A DNA stretch of 64,000 nucleotides from Nyssa sinensis. Its lineage: Eukaryota; Streptophyta; Magnoliopsida; Cornales; Nyssaceae. The stretch covers positions 3,917,940-3,981,939 of the forward strand of contig CM018048.1 of the NCBI GenBank assembly GCA_008638375.1. Reading direction: 5' to 3'. Of the stretch, positions 47,401 to 58,884 are shown one piece after another (position 1 is the first letter of the stretch; each line of letters starts with the position of its first letter). The position numbers and the translations under genes are program-made. The notes below the pieces were generated by a model. The model did no database searches. It saw nothing but the letters and a program-made list of their open reading frames with translations, and was not told the origin of the DNA.

Positions 47401-50400
47401 TTTCTTGGAGGAGAGCATGCTTGTTACGGAAGAAGGGTCATTGAGAAAAAAAGAGGGCTATATTTGATAACAAAATGAAAATGCTTTTTGTCAGAATCAA
47501 ATTAATAGAAAAGTCAATTTACATTCATAAATAGAATAAATGAGGTGTAATAAGATATAAAAAGTCTAAATTCTTCCAATAAGTAAGATAAAATGGTTTT
47601 GTTACAAAAGGGTTTCAATCAAAGCCAACCTTACTAAAGGTTGAAAATGGAAAATATTGTTTTTCTTCTTCTTGAAAATCTAAGCTCTTCAGTTTTACAC
47701 ATTGAACCTTGTTTTTTGTAGTTTAAAATTGCAGAAGGGACTTACTGTGTCCCAAATCGCGTCCTCTATGTGTCGGCCGTGTGTCCGAATTCTAAAAATT
47801 TTAAATTAATTATTGTATGGAGTGTGTCCAACATGTAATCATATGCGCCCAAGGCATGTCGGTGTTTGACATGTGGCAAACATGACTGCAGCTCCATAGG
47901 GTTCATGCTCGTGATTCCTAGGTTCAATCACCCCTAGCCCTCGTGTATACACCACCCTACCCCACATGGAACCTCTGTCCTCAATGTATCTTCTCCAGTC
48001 TCTTTATTTTGTATGGACGTAGTAGTGTTTTGGAAGTCTAGAGAGGATAATTTTTTATGAGAGTTGAGCCTTCCCTCTTTTGTTAGGAAGAGGTTATGAA
48101 AGCCTTGGATGCATGCAATGGGGATAAAGCCCCAGGTCCAGACGGGTTTACTATAACTTTCTTCAAAAAATGCTTGGGATGTCCTGAAAGTGGATATTAT
48201 GGCAGTCTTTGAGGCCTTTCACAGGGAAGGGAGCTTTGAGAAAAGCCTCAATGCTTCATTCATAGCCCTCATTCCTAAAAAGAATGGCGACAGTTGCATC
48301 AAGGACTTCCGCCCTATTACTCTTGTCAGCAGTGTTTACAAACTGATAGCAAAGGTTCTTTCTTTAAGGATGAAAAAGGTTATGGGTAGTATCATCTCTT
48401 CCAGTCAGTCTGCTCTTGTAGAGGGTCGTCAAATCCTGGATGCGACTCTCATTGCCAATGAATGCCTGGACTCTAGGCTAAAGCAGAAAAGGAAAGGGAT
48501 TGTTTGCAAGCTAGGACATTGAAAAGGCCTTTGATCACGTCAATTGGAGCTTCTTGATGAGCATGCTGACTAAGATGGGTTTTGGGAGCAAGTGGAGAAA
48601 GTGGATCCGGTTGTGTATTTCTACAGTCTCCTTTTCGGTCTTTGTCAATGGTTCCCCGGCAGGCTTCTTTCGCTCTTCTAGAGGTTTGAGGCAGGGGGAC
48701 CCTCTATCCCCGTTGCTCTTTGTGATTGCTTATGGAGGCTTTGAGCCGCTTTTTGTTCCGGGCTGAAGAGGTCGGCCTCATCAAAGGCTTCGACTTAGGG
48801 GATAGAAGGGGTGGTGGGGTCACCATTTCCCATCTTTTGTTTGCAGACGATACCATTATTTTCTGTGATCCTTTAGTGTGCCAGCTCCGTTTTGTGAGAT
48901 GTATCCTTGTGTACTTTGAAGCTGTGTCAGGTTTGCGGATCAATCTCTCAAAAAGCAGCATTACTCCGGTTGGTTTGATGCAAGGGTTGGACATGTTAGC
49001 TAGCACGTTAGGTTGCAGAGTGGGATGTCTTCCCTTGGTTTATTTGGGCCTTCCGCTGGGTGCTTCTCTGCGTTCCACTGGGGTTTGGGGCCCTGTTGTG
49101 GAGAGCAAATTGTCAGGTTGGAAGGGTCAATTCCTCTTTAAGGGAGGCAAGCTCATCCTCATCAAAAGCACTTTGGCAAATCTCCCCACCTACTTCATGC
49201 CTCTCTTCCTCATGCCAAAGTCAGTTAGTAGAAGGTTAGAGAAGATTCAAAGGGACTTCTTATGGGGCCACGAAGGGGAGCGCAACAAGATTCATTTAGT
49301 GGCTTGGGACAAGATTAAAAAGCCAGTGTCTCTCGGAGGTCTCGGGGTGAAAGACTTAGGCATTTTCAACACAGCTCTTTTAGGAAAATGGTTATGGAGG
49401 TTTGCCGAGAGTGAGGGGGAGTTGTGGAGGGAAATCATTGTTGCTAAGTATGGGTGTGTCAATGGAGGCTATGTTAGGGCAAAGTGGAGGGGCCTCGAGG
49501 TTGTGGTCCCTAGGGATTTATTAGAAGTGGTTGGAGGATCTTCAATGAAAAGCGTAGTTTTGTCATTGGGAAATGGGGGCCGTGTTAACTTTTGGGATGA
49601 CGTGTGGAATGGGGATGTGCCGCTTAGGGTGAAATTCCCTTCTTTATATTGTCTGGCTACTAACAAGGCGGCTAAGGTATGTGAGTACTTGGAGAGAGCA
49701 GGGAACAAGCTTGTCTGGACCCCTCATTTAGGAGAAGCCTTTATGATTGGGAGTTAGATAAAGTGGGACTCCTTTCTTGGTCACATTTGCACTTACCGAG
49801 CCAGGGAAGGGAGGGAGGACATGAGAGTGTGGCTTTCGAATAAGAAGTCTTTTTTTGTCAACTCCTTCTACAAGAGTCTGTTCGCTTCAGGAAAGTCTTC
49901 TTTTCCCTTGGAAGCTCATATGGTTCTCAAAAGCCCCCCCTAAGGCCTCTTTCTTCGCCTGGAAAGCCTCATGGAAAGCCATCTTAACAGCAGACAATTT
50001 GAAGAAACGAGGCTTCATCTTGGCTAATAGATGCTACTTTTGTAAGTAGAAAGAGGAAACGGTAGATCACGTTCTTATCCATTGTCCAATTTCTTGGAGT
50101 AGCTGGAACATGATTTTTGCTCTTTTTGGTGTTTCTTGGATCATGTTTGGCACCGTCAGGGATCTTCTGTTGGCGTGGACAGGGTGCAACCTCTCAGAAG
50201 AGATTAAAAGTCCTTGGACGTCTGGCTCCCTATTTGTTTGTTATGGAGTATTTGGCTTGAAAGAGACAAACGTGCCTTCGAAGATGTGGAGCTTCCCATT
50301 CCCATATTCAAAGACTCGTTTTTGCGCTTATTATTTTCTTAGGCTAAAGAGGCATCCCCTGTCAATGTCTCTTTTTTTGTAGATTTTTTGGGGTCGTTAA

Positions 50401-53400
50401 GACCTTTGTAAAGTTTTTTAGGGTTTTGCCCTTGTTGCCTTCTTGGGCACAGTTTTAATATATACATCTTTACTTATCAAAAAAAAAAAAATATTGCCTT
50501 CCTCCAAACAGCCAATTTTTCACAAGCACTTCAATGATAAGTCGAGTGGTCGAATCTATTGACCTATAACCCCCAGATAAATGAAAATTGCTAACTATAA
50601 TTAACGTTCAAGTACCATCAAAATATGTGAATGCTATTGTTACCTTCAAAGTAATATAAAAGATTTCTTACATACTTTGTTTCAAATGGATAGCTTCCAA
50701 GCACAAATACTATCAGGAAAAACTTTTGATTTAGGTTCACAACTTCTTGCTTTATAAATTACTAAAGCTGCCCTCAACCTGAGTAAATCAAGAATGACAC
50801 TAAATTCTAGGCAGTTAAAATCTTTCCTAAGTACAAAGGTAAAGCTCCAATCACCAACACAAGTGCCTGAACACTATCATCACATGTACTACACTAAGAA
50901 TGGAATAAAATATACCACATTATACCAAGTCAACCAAACAATCCAAATTATGCAGGAAAAACACATAAAGATTATTTAATTTTTTTGGATGGGTCACACG
51001 AAGAAGTCAGCACCGGCATAAATTAATAGATGTACACACATATGAGAACACGAGAACAAAAAAAGACAAGTTAAAATCATGCAAAGTCGTACTCACTTGC
51101 ACTTTGGGTGTTGATCACAACCAATAAAATAACCTGCACCAAACCTACTAACTTTGAAAATCAAAGTGCCCTCTGAACAACTAGGGCAAGTCCTACTTTT
51201 GTCTGGCAGAGAGGCAAACAAGAAATCCCCAAATTTTTTTTCCAACATCTTCTCCACCTGATGAATATGAATGTTACCGGCACAGTCACAATACTTGCTG
51301 AATCTTGTCCAATAATCTCTGAGGAGACCCTTCCATTCAGTCAATCCTGCAGAAATATTATCAAGCTCGGTCTCCATATCCGCAGTGAAACTATAGTCTG
51401 TGACCTCACAAAAATGGTGAGAGAGAAATGCTGAGACCATGCGACCACGAAATTCTGGGTATAATATTCGGCTTTTTACTGTCACGTAGTTTCTGTCCTG
51501 TAAGACTTTCATTATACTTGCATATGTAGAAGGTCTTCCAATACCGAGCTCCTCCAGCTTTTTAACCAATGATCCCTCAGAGTAACGTGGTGGAGGCTGT
51601 GTATGATGCTGCTTTAGTTCCACTTTACCAAGACACAATGCATCTCCCGGCTTCAAACTGCTGAGAACCTTAAAAGCTTCATCGCGATCATTTCCTTCAA
51701 TTTCATTGTATCTTATTACTTTAGCTTCCAAATCCTCATAGACTGCCTGGTATCCAAGGAACTCGACTCTTGAGCATGCAGATCGAAAAACAATGGACTG
51801 ACCAGTATTCCCTGTGTCAAGTTGTATCTGACCAATAGTTGCTGGTTCCATTTGGCATGCCATAGTACGATCCCAAATAAGAGAGTATAACTTCAAGGAA
51901 TCCTCATCAAGTATTCCAACCAGAGTTGAAGGTAATCTCCGGATATTCGTGGGTCTGATAGCTTCATGGGCCTCTTGAGCATTCTTCACCTTTCTAAAAT
52001 ATTTGCGAGCACTCTCTGATGCAAAATTCTGTCCATATCTTTCAATGACTAAGGAGCGAATATCCTTTGCAGCTTCATTAGCAATGTGTAATCCATCTGT
52101 TCTGGTGTACGTTATCAATCCTGCTGCCTTGTCATTCGATAATTGAACCCCCTCATACAGTTTCTGTGCCAGTTTCATTGTATATGATGCTGTAAAATGT
52201 AATTTGTTTGCAGCATCTTGCTGAAGCGTTGATGTTATATATGGAGTAGGAGGATTTTTTCGCATTTTACTTTTTTTAGAACCAATGACTTTGAAGTTTG
52301 ATGAATTAATCTTCTGCTCGATATCCTTTGCCTCTGTATGTGAGCTAATTGAAAGTTGGTTTAACTTTTTGGAATCAAAATGGGTCAAATATGATGAAAA
52401 AGAAATGATGTCCATAAATGAACCGTCTTTTTTGTTAAAATCAACTTCAACAGTCCAATACTCCTGTGGTTTAAATTCATCTATTTCCATTTCTCTATCA
52501 CATATAAGGGACAGAGCAGCTGATTGGACTCGTCCAGCTGACTGACAACCAGGTAACTTACGCCATAACAGTGGTGAAATGTTGAATCCAATCAAATAAT
52601 CAAGAGCGCGCCGTGCAAGGTAAGCATGAACCAAGTTTACATCAATATCTCTTGGAGCCTGCAGGGCACTTTTGATTGATGATTCAGTTATTTCATTAAA
52701 GACAACCCTCGCTACAGTAATATCATCACGTAATGCATCCTGTTGCTGCAACATTTCAATGATGTGCCAGGAAATAGCCTCTCCTTCACGATCAGGATCT
52801 GATGCAAGAATAAGATTTTCTGCTCTGAGAAACAAGGCAGAACAAGATGAGAAAATCAAACAAACAAGATTATGAATAGGCCTAAATAAAAAAGATGCCA
52901 ACTTGATATCACTAAACTGCATAAAACACAACAGTAGCATGGATAGAATTAAAAAAGACCACCCAAAACACCTACCCCATACTCAATAAGCAAATTTTGA
53001 AACAATAAGTATAATTTTTTTTCATAAGTAATAAGATTTTATTAAAGCATGCCCAAGGGTGGGCAAACCTGTACACCAAGATAAAAGACCTAAGGGAGCC
53101 AATGCATAATTAGACATACATATATTTCCAAAAATATGCTTCTAGACCCATATATACTATTGAGATAATAATACTTGGAAAAGTAACGCTATCATACCCA
53201 CTTAGAGAGACCTTGATACTCTTAAGATGAGTCCAGGCAGCAGATGGAACCTCCCATACCATACTGAAGTCATCATCAGGCCGCACAGATCCTGACCTTG
53301 CAGCCAAATCTCTTATGTGACCATAGCTAGGTAGGACTTCAAACATATCGCCAAGGTAGCCCTGGATAACTTTTGCCTTTGTGACAGACTCCACCACCAC

Positions 53401-54925
53401 GACAGATTTCCTAGTAGGAGGATATAACTGTTGGGTTGTCCTCTGTCCCTGAGGCTTGGCTTTGCTGCTCGTGTGGATTTTTTGTTTTGGAGGTGAATCA
53501 TAGCTACATGAAACTAGCAGAGCTTCGTTGGACTTAATGAGAGCATTAGCTTCTTTTATAGATTTCCCCTTTCTACGTGAGTTCCCAGTTGTCTTTTTGG
53601 ACTGCTGCTTTGTTGAAACAGCACTATCAAGAACTTCCATGGGTGTGTTCCCAGTTGAATTATTCTAAAAAAACTTCAGTGTTAGGTAAGATATTGTAAT
53701 GAGAAAACACTAAGCCTGATAATTCTAAAGGGAAAAGTTGAAAACCTCTGAGGCTGGTGGAGGCTGATTATTTTTGGTGGTACTGGGCCTCTTTGCTCGA
53801 GAAGCTATTTTAGAATCCTTTGGCTGAGCCGCCACATCAGATGCAGCAATAGCGCCAGAAGACTGTTTATTGCTTTTCTTGCTCCTTGACTGCTGCTTCA
53901 ATTTTCCTTTAGCTGTGGAGACTTGGTTATTACTGCTACCAGATGAGCTAAAAATAGATGAACCTAAATTTATGTCCTTCTTACCCTTAACAACTGGCTG
54001 ATCTCTTGAATTCGCCATATCAACATCTTTAAGAGCTGAACCTTTAGAGTTAGAAGCACCCTTTCTCAGTCCCTGATTGGAAGCTGCAACCTGAACCTCA
54101 CTTTTGACATTTTTTGCATGAATAGCCAAGGTCTTCACCTGCTTCCAATTCTTATTGAACACTTTGAAGGCTTTCTTATCCCCACCACCCCTTCCATCTC
54201 TGTCACTCACATTACCATTTTTGTTCATTACTGCTCTCGGAATCTGAGAAAAATACCTCTTTGCAAAAGCTTCATGATATGGTGAACTCAATCTGATAGC
54301 ACCACCCAGTGATCCACTACTAAAAATATTTGAGGGTGTGCTGGTACTGGAAATTCCAACTTTTAATTGGGGCTGAATGGTAATGGCACACCTAGAACCA
54401 TCAGCAAGGCTTCTAACGATCCAAATGTTTTGTTCAGACTTGATTTTGAGAACTTTTGGTTGATTGGCTTTGATCATACAAGATACCTTGACTTTTCTAA
54501 ACTTAAGTTGACAACGCGTTTTGTATGTATCACCATTGCCAAATGGTGAACATTGTAAATGCGTGCCAGGGTAATTCTGCAACTGCAACACCAATTCCAT
54601 ACAATAATAAACAATCACCACAAGAATAAATAAATAAAATGACAAAATAAAATAGGACCAAATGCCCGGAGAAGAAAAAAGAGGAAGAGATCATATGTCT
54701 TTCATTTTAAAACAAAAATCATCATTTTTTCTCAAAAATCCTGGGGGCTTTCAGCGAAAAGCAATCTGTAAGAACAGCATTTCTATATAAGAAGACTGCA
54801 TCATTGAACATATAGATGAATAGATGATAAGTGCAAAGGAAAAATAAAATATAAAAAATAGCACAAGCCTGTAGACTTCTAATCTAATCTCAGTCTTTTT
54901 TTTTTTTTTATCAATAAAGTAACAC

Positions 54926-54956
<31 letters not shown>

Positions 54957-57900
54957 AAGGGCACCCTAGAAGGGCCAACGCACGTGTACAAAAAGGGACC
55001 GGCTACAAAAATTAAAGCCTGAGATCTCCCGAAAAATCTATAAACTTGTCTAAATAAATTGGATATTCTTCTTTTAACCTAAAAGAAAAGCGTAAACAAA
55101 AAATTGTCTTTGATTCTCCAGGAGTTCCTTTTCTTAAAAAATTCTTCTATTTCTTTTCCACCATAGACTCCACACAAGACAAATTGGAGTTATCCTCCAC
55201 GCAATCCTCAACTCTTTCCGAATCCTCTTGCACCACCACCCCTTGAAAACCTTCTTGAATGAAGCCGACATCACCCAAACACAACCAAAAATAGCAAAGA
55301 GTAGATTCCACAATTCCCTCGCCAACGTACAATGCACTATAAGGTGATCCACGGTCTCCTCTTCCTCTTTGCACATGATACATCAACTTGGAAAGCAAAA
55401 GCCTCTCCTTTGAAGGTTTTCCGCAGTAAGAATCGCCCCCTGAGCCACCGACCATGCAAAAAACGCAGTTTTAGTAGGAACTCTGGACTTCCAAATCACC
55501 TTTCATGGGAATCCTTTATCTTCCCCTTGCACCAACCTTCCGTAAAAAGACTTTAACACTTAACGATAAACCTTTTGTCCTTGTGAACCATCCAATGTAT
55601 CCCATCCTCCCTCGCCTCACTACACTCCACCTTACTTAAGAGCTCCATTATTTCTTCCACCTCCCCTAACTCCCAGTTAAAGACCTTTCCTTCAAAGCCC
55701 CTTCCGCACACCAAGAATCCTCCCAAAATCTCACCCTTGATCCCTCCCCTACCGCAAATTGGACATACTCGAAAAATTCCTCCCTCTGTTTCCTAATGGC
55801 TTTCCACACCCCACACCCATAAGCTTCTACACTCTCTTTAGTGAACCACCCACCCCCCCTTTTGCGCATCGATATTTCGAACAAATCACCTCACGCCATG
55901 AAGTTTGATTCTCTACAACAAAATGCCACAACCACTTACCCAAAAGAGCTTTGATTGAACAACTTGAGATCTTTACTCCAAAGGTAATTTCACCTTATTC
56001 CACCCAACCAAATGCATTTTCCTCCATCACCTATCCACCCCACAAGAAATTTAGTTGCAACTTCTCAAGTTTACTCTTTACCATAGTCGGCATCGGGAAA
56101 AAGGACAAGTAGTAAGTAGGGAGATTTGCTAAAGTACTTTTTATAAGGGTTACCTGGCCCCCCTTAGAAAAATAATGTTTATCTCACCCTGCTAATATCC
56201 TCTGAAATCATTCAACCACCGCATCCCACACCCCATCCGATTTAAAAGTAGCTCCCAGCGACAACCCAAGATACTGGAAAGGAAGGGACCCCACGCCACA
56301 TCCCATATTATCAACTAACTCCCCCAAATCATCCACCTCTCTAACAGGGATGTTTTGCTGGTTCACTCTCAACCCTAAAACTACCTTAAAGCAAACCAGG
56401 ACACACCTTAGATAGCGAAGCTACAACACCTCTACCTGACAAAAGATTATAGTATCATCCGTAAACAGTAAATATGATATCTCCTTCCTCCTCCCCGTTG
56501 CCATCCTCAACCACAAAACCTCTCAACGGATTACCACATCCTGCTATGTCCAACATCCTACTAAAGGCCTCCATAAAAATAACAAACATAGAGGGAGATC
56601 ATGGATCTCCCTATCTCAATCAACTTGAAGAATGGAAGAAGCCCGTCGGAGACCCATTCACCATAATAGAGAAAGTGTCAGTAGAAAAACAACTTTAAAT
56701 CCAACTCCTCCATCTATCCCTGAACCCCGTTCTCTCCAATATGTAAAGAAAAAATCCCGAGTTAATATGATCATATGCCTTTTCAACATCCAGCTTACAC
56801 ACCCTTTCTACTTTCCCTTCCTCCTTGCATCAACACACTCATTAGCAATCAAAACTGCATCAAGAATATGTCTTCCTCCTACAATTGCATTATGACTTGG
56901 AGAAATAATCTCTCCCAACAACTCCCTAAGTCTCATAGAAAGGACCTTCGCGAGGAGTTTATGCAAACTCCCCACTAAGCTAATACGCCAAAAATCTCTT
57001 ATATTCCCCGCTCCCTCTTTTTTAAAAATCAATGCTATAAATGAAACATTCAGACTCCTCTCAAAGGAACAAGATGCATGGAACTACCTAAATACCGCTA
57101 CTACATCACACCTTATCACCCTCCAACAATGCTTGTAGAACGATATGGTAAAGCCATCCGAACCTAGGACCTTATCTCCTTCACACATCTTCAGAACTTG
57201 CACCACCTCCTCCTCCTCCTCCTCCTCCTCAAAGGACCTCTCCAACCTATCCTACTCCTCCCCCAAAATAGTGCTGAACTCCAAGCCATCCAAGAGCGGT
57301 CTCCACCCACAAGGCTCCTTATATGAGCCATGGTAAAAAGCCACTATCCCATCCTTAATTTCTTCTGCTTCTTGCAATCTCCTTTCCCCAACCAAAATCA
57401 CGCTTATATTATTTCTCCTCTTATGATAATTAGCCACCCGGTGGAAAAACTTAGTGTTCCTATCTTCCTCCTTCAACCACAAGGTCCTAGACTTTTGCCG
57501 CCACGAAATTTCCTCCATCTTCAATACAACACTCAATTGCCCTTTTAGACCTTCTCTCTGAATCCTCTCCTTCTCAGATAAAGACCGTTCTTGCTCTTGA
57601 CGTATGCCCAACGTAATATTCTCCTTTTTAGCCTAAACATACCCAAATTCCTCCACGTTCCACTTTTTCAAATCTGCTTCCAAGAACTTAAGCTTTCTAG
57701 CCATCACATAACTTGGGTTCCCTTGCACCTCGTACCCCTGCCACCACTAAGCCACTCTCTCCCAAAATCCAGGATTATACAACCACATGTTCTCAAATCT
57801 GAAGGGAGTCTTGCCCCTCCTCATCCCTCCGCTGTCCAACACAAGTAGGAGAATGATCTAACAGGACCCCGCCAACTGGATGAAAGAGGATTCCATCCTG

Positions 57901-58541
57901 AGAAGAGCAATGATGATTTGATTCTTATTGAAAGAAAGACGGGTGTTGGGGAGGGGCATTCAGCATGCCCATTCTTTTTATGCTTTATATAGCATTCCAC
58001 TTCTGCACATAATATCTTGGTCTATGTAGTGTCAATATTGGAGTAAGACAACAAAACTGTCAAAAAGTTTTACAATTGGGCAAAGCTTAATCGTGAAATA
58101 TATCTGTACCTTGGAATTCCATCCCATCCTTACCAAAAACAAAAATGCTATGTGTCACCATATTGTATCACTTTATATGGATGCCTATGGTAGATGCCTT
58201 TCTTTGAAGAGATTACAAAGGAGAAAATTTATGAAATTTTCTCTTTACATATAAGTGTTGATATATATAGTATAGCTCTTCCAAAATAATACAGAAATAG
58301 ATAAACTTGTTTGGGACTTTGTCAATTTTTCCAACATTTCTTATTAGTCTATTTCATCTGTAAAACATAACGTGTGTACAAACACATACAGAGAGGAACA
58401 AAAGTTGAGAACCTTTAACATTACGGGCTGAAGCCGAGTTGAAGAGGTGGAGAAGTTTCCGAAGAAAGGGCGACAACTAGAAGTGGCTGTAGTGATAGTG
58501 GCGGCACACAAGTTCCTGTGCAGCTGTTGAACAATCGTCAT
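38402..58541 (-). CDS. DNA topoisomerase type IA (bacterial TopA-like), probably organelle-targeted
   Basis: Nine exons on the minus strand: 58541-58413, 54576-53746, 53664-53198, 52824-51097, 45968-45857, 45745-45656, 44665-44600, 44520-44425, 38524-38402. All are GT-AG and in phase: 1213 residues, no frameshift. It relaxes negative supercoils by single-strand passage. The N-terminus ([20 protein letters not shown], rich in S/T/R, no acids) looks like a mitochondrial or plastid transit peptide. A long basic/Ser linker precedes the catalytic core: TOPRIM with VVVVES (408-413) and DPDRE (485-489), then the active-site tyrosine Y715 in [21 protein letters not shown] follows. A zinc ribbon CPSC...GCDQHPKC has Cys at 1022, 1025, 1045 and 1051. 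The small 3' exons encode repeats of the bacterial C-terminal DNA-binding type ([37 protein letters not shown]). Introns of 3.8, 5.1 and 5.9 kb hold LINEs. From memory the orthologue is AT4G31210. Confidence 0.94.
38885..39200 (-). mobile_element. Possible LINE 3'-tail fragment
   Basis: TTTTTTATTGGGAACAAATTTATTTAAAG resembles, in reverse, the A-rich ends and 3' UTRs of the neighbouring LINEs. Short and without coding sequence. Confidence 0.35.
39200..40312 (-). mobile_element. L1-type LINE, 5'-truncated, in topoisomerase intron 8
   Basis: A T-run at 39218-39230 marks the 3' end. The minus strand encodes zf-RVT pieces, [20 protein letters not shown] and [14 protein letters not shown] (39844-39563), plus a tail with [15 protein letters not shown] (39617-39405). 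Stops interrupt it. Same orientation as the host gene. Confidence 0.8.
40313..41800 (-). mobile_element. Second L1-type LINE, 5'-truncated, adjacent to the first
   Basis: A new 3' end, TTTTTTGATAAGTAAAAGTG, starts at about 40313. Moving up, the minus strand reads LINE post-RT sequence ([20 protein letters not shown] at 40930-40724) and, in broken frames, reverse transcriptase remnants to about 41780. Decayed. Whether it inserted into the first LINE or beside it is not resolved. Confidence 0.7.
42108..42128 (-). mobile_element. Hyper-truncated retroposon insertion (21 nt) with 15-bp target duplication
   Basis: TTAGGTTTTGGTTAC occurs at 42093-42107 and 42129-42143. The 21 nt between them, read on the minus strand, are TACTTATCCAAAAAAAAGAAG, that is, a CTTATCC-A(n) tail like the 3' end of the SINE at 17141-17154 plus a few bases. 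This is what target-primed reverse transcription leaves when it aborts almost at once. Confidence 0.75.
42590..42710 (+). mobile_element. RTE LINE 3'-end remnant
   Basis: TTTATGTAACCGACCCCAAATAGTTGGGATAAGGC (42644-42678) is the conserved 3' end of plant RTE LINEs; the same words occur inverted near 15590. No coding part. Confidence 0.65.
43672..44237. mobile_element. MITE-like element with CAGTGGC-type ends
   Basis: CCAGTGGCAAAGCC at the left is loosely inverse to CATCCGCCAG at the right, with AGGGGGTGCA and TGGGGGTGCC further in. TGCAT flanks both sides (43667-43671 and 44238-44242). The interior is AT-rich and holds a scrap of an RTE 3' end (CCCAAATAGTTGGGCTAAGA near 44091). Confidence 0.5.
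46930..47390 (-). mobile_element. L1-type LINE 3' fragment in topoisomerase intron 4
   Basis: The 3' end is TTTTTTATAAGTAAAAATAT at about 46940. The minus strand at 47379-47122 encodes [13 protein letters not shown], the conserved post-zf-RVT motif of plant LINEs. Severely 5'-truncated, same orientation as the host gene. Confidence 0.75.
48040..50491 (+). mobile_element. L1-type LINE, 5'-truncated, antisense in topoisomerase intron 4
   Basis: The plus strand encodes LINE reverse transcriptase: KAPGPDG near 48128, LIPKKNG and [19 protein letters not shown] (48270-48360), [13 protein letters not shown] (about 48685-48722), the catalytic FADD at about 48840, [18 protein letters not shown] (49142-49195), and the zf-RVT part near 49930-50050. 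The tail is A12 at 50480-50491. It is broken by a stop near 48522, a frame change near 48730, a stop at 49757 and others. The endonuclease part is missing. It is the best preserved LINE here, and the only one of the four main copies in this gene opposite to it. Confidence 0.92.
53005..53105 (-). mobile_element. Short LINE 3'-tail insertion in topoisomerase intron 3
   Basis: AATTTTTTTTCATAAGTAATAAG and the following 70 bp resemble the inverted 3' ends of the LINEs at 13424 and 40313. It accounts for much of the 373-bp intron. Confidence 0.5.
54896..57880 (-). mobile_element. L1-type LINE, about 3 kb, in topoisomerase intron 1
   Basis: A T-run at 54896-54909 is the inverted poly(A) tail. Reading up the minus strand: zf-RVT ([20 protein letters not shown] near 55370), post-RT region near 55880-55670, RT motifs ([20 protein letters not shown] near 56990 and [20 protein letters not shown]), a pre-RT region with [20 protein letters not shown] near 57490, and the end of the endonuclease near 57850. 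It is heavily mutated. The 3' UTR is shared with the copy at 61290, so the two belong to one family. Confidence 0.85.
54925..54950. repeat. TA microsatellite in the LINE 3' region
   Basis: About 13 AT dinucleotides just inside the tail of the LINE. Confidence 0.85.
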
Positions 58542-58559
58542 TAAAGTTTTTGGAGAAAT

Positions 58560-58700
58560 GATTCACAGAAGAACACCCTCATCTGAAATTTGACATTTAA
58601 CAAAAACAAAACAAAGTCAGAATAGTCTCACAGTAAGTTTAATACTAAAGGTTTCTCTGGAGAGAGATATACATGGAGATAGAGTTACCTTGGCTTCGTT
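58560..58700 (-). other. Probable 5' UTR intron of the topoisomerase gene
   Basis: On the minus strand a donor-like AAG|GTAACT lies near 58690 and an acceptor-like AAATTTCAG near 58591, just before the coding exon. This suggests a small leader intron. No transcript evidence is available here. Confidence 0.4.
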
Positions 58701-58787
58701 AGCATGTTTCGCAGCCGGCATTGGCTAGCATGATGGCAGAGGAGAGGGGACCGGTGAGGGGTTTTGGGATATCAGGATACGGGGTTT

Positions 58788-58873
58788 TGGGCTGCCGAAT
58801 CCTCGAAGTGCGAAACACCTTGTGAGGTATCATTCGTGCCTGGGCCTGGGCTGATACGAATTTGGTTTGGGCT
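58788..58873 (-). promoter_or_regulatory. Cluster of four site II (TGGGCY) elements upstream of the topoisomerase gene
   Basis: TGGGCT at 58788-58793, TGGGCC at 58841-58846, TGGGCT at 58847-58852 and TGGGCT at 58868-58873 (GCCCA on the coding strand). Site II motifs bound by TCP factors are typical of plant genes for organelle and housekeeping functions, which fits an organellar topoisomerase. The promoter assignment is inferred from position. Confidence 0.6.
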
Positions 58874-58884
58874 GCAGAATCCAC

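Noticed and set aside
48190..50382. Reverse transcriptase frames as a domesticated gene
   Set aside because: Several stops and frame changes, missing endonuclease part and an A-tail show an ordinary dead LINE.
58699..58884. Minus-strand open frame of 61 codons upstream of the topoisomerase gene
   Set aside because: Overlaps the site II cluster and ends before a donor-like site; looks like promoter and leader, not a protein.
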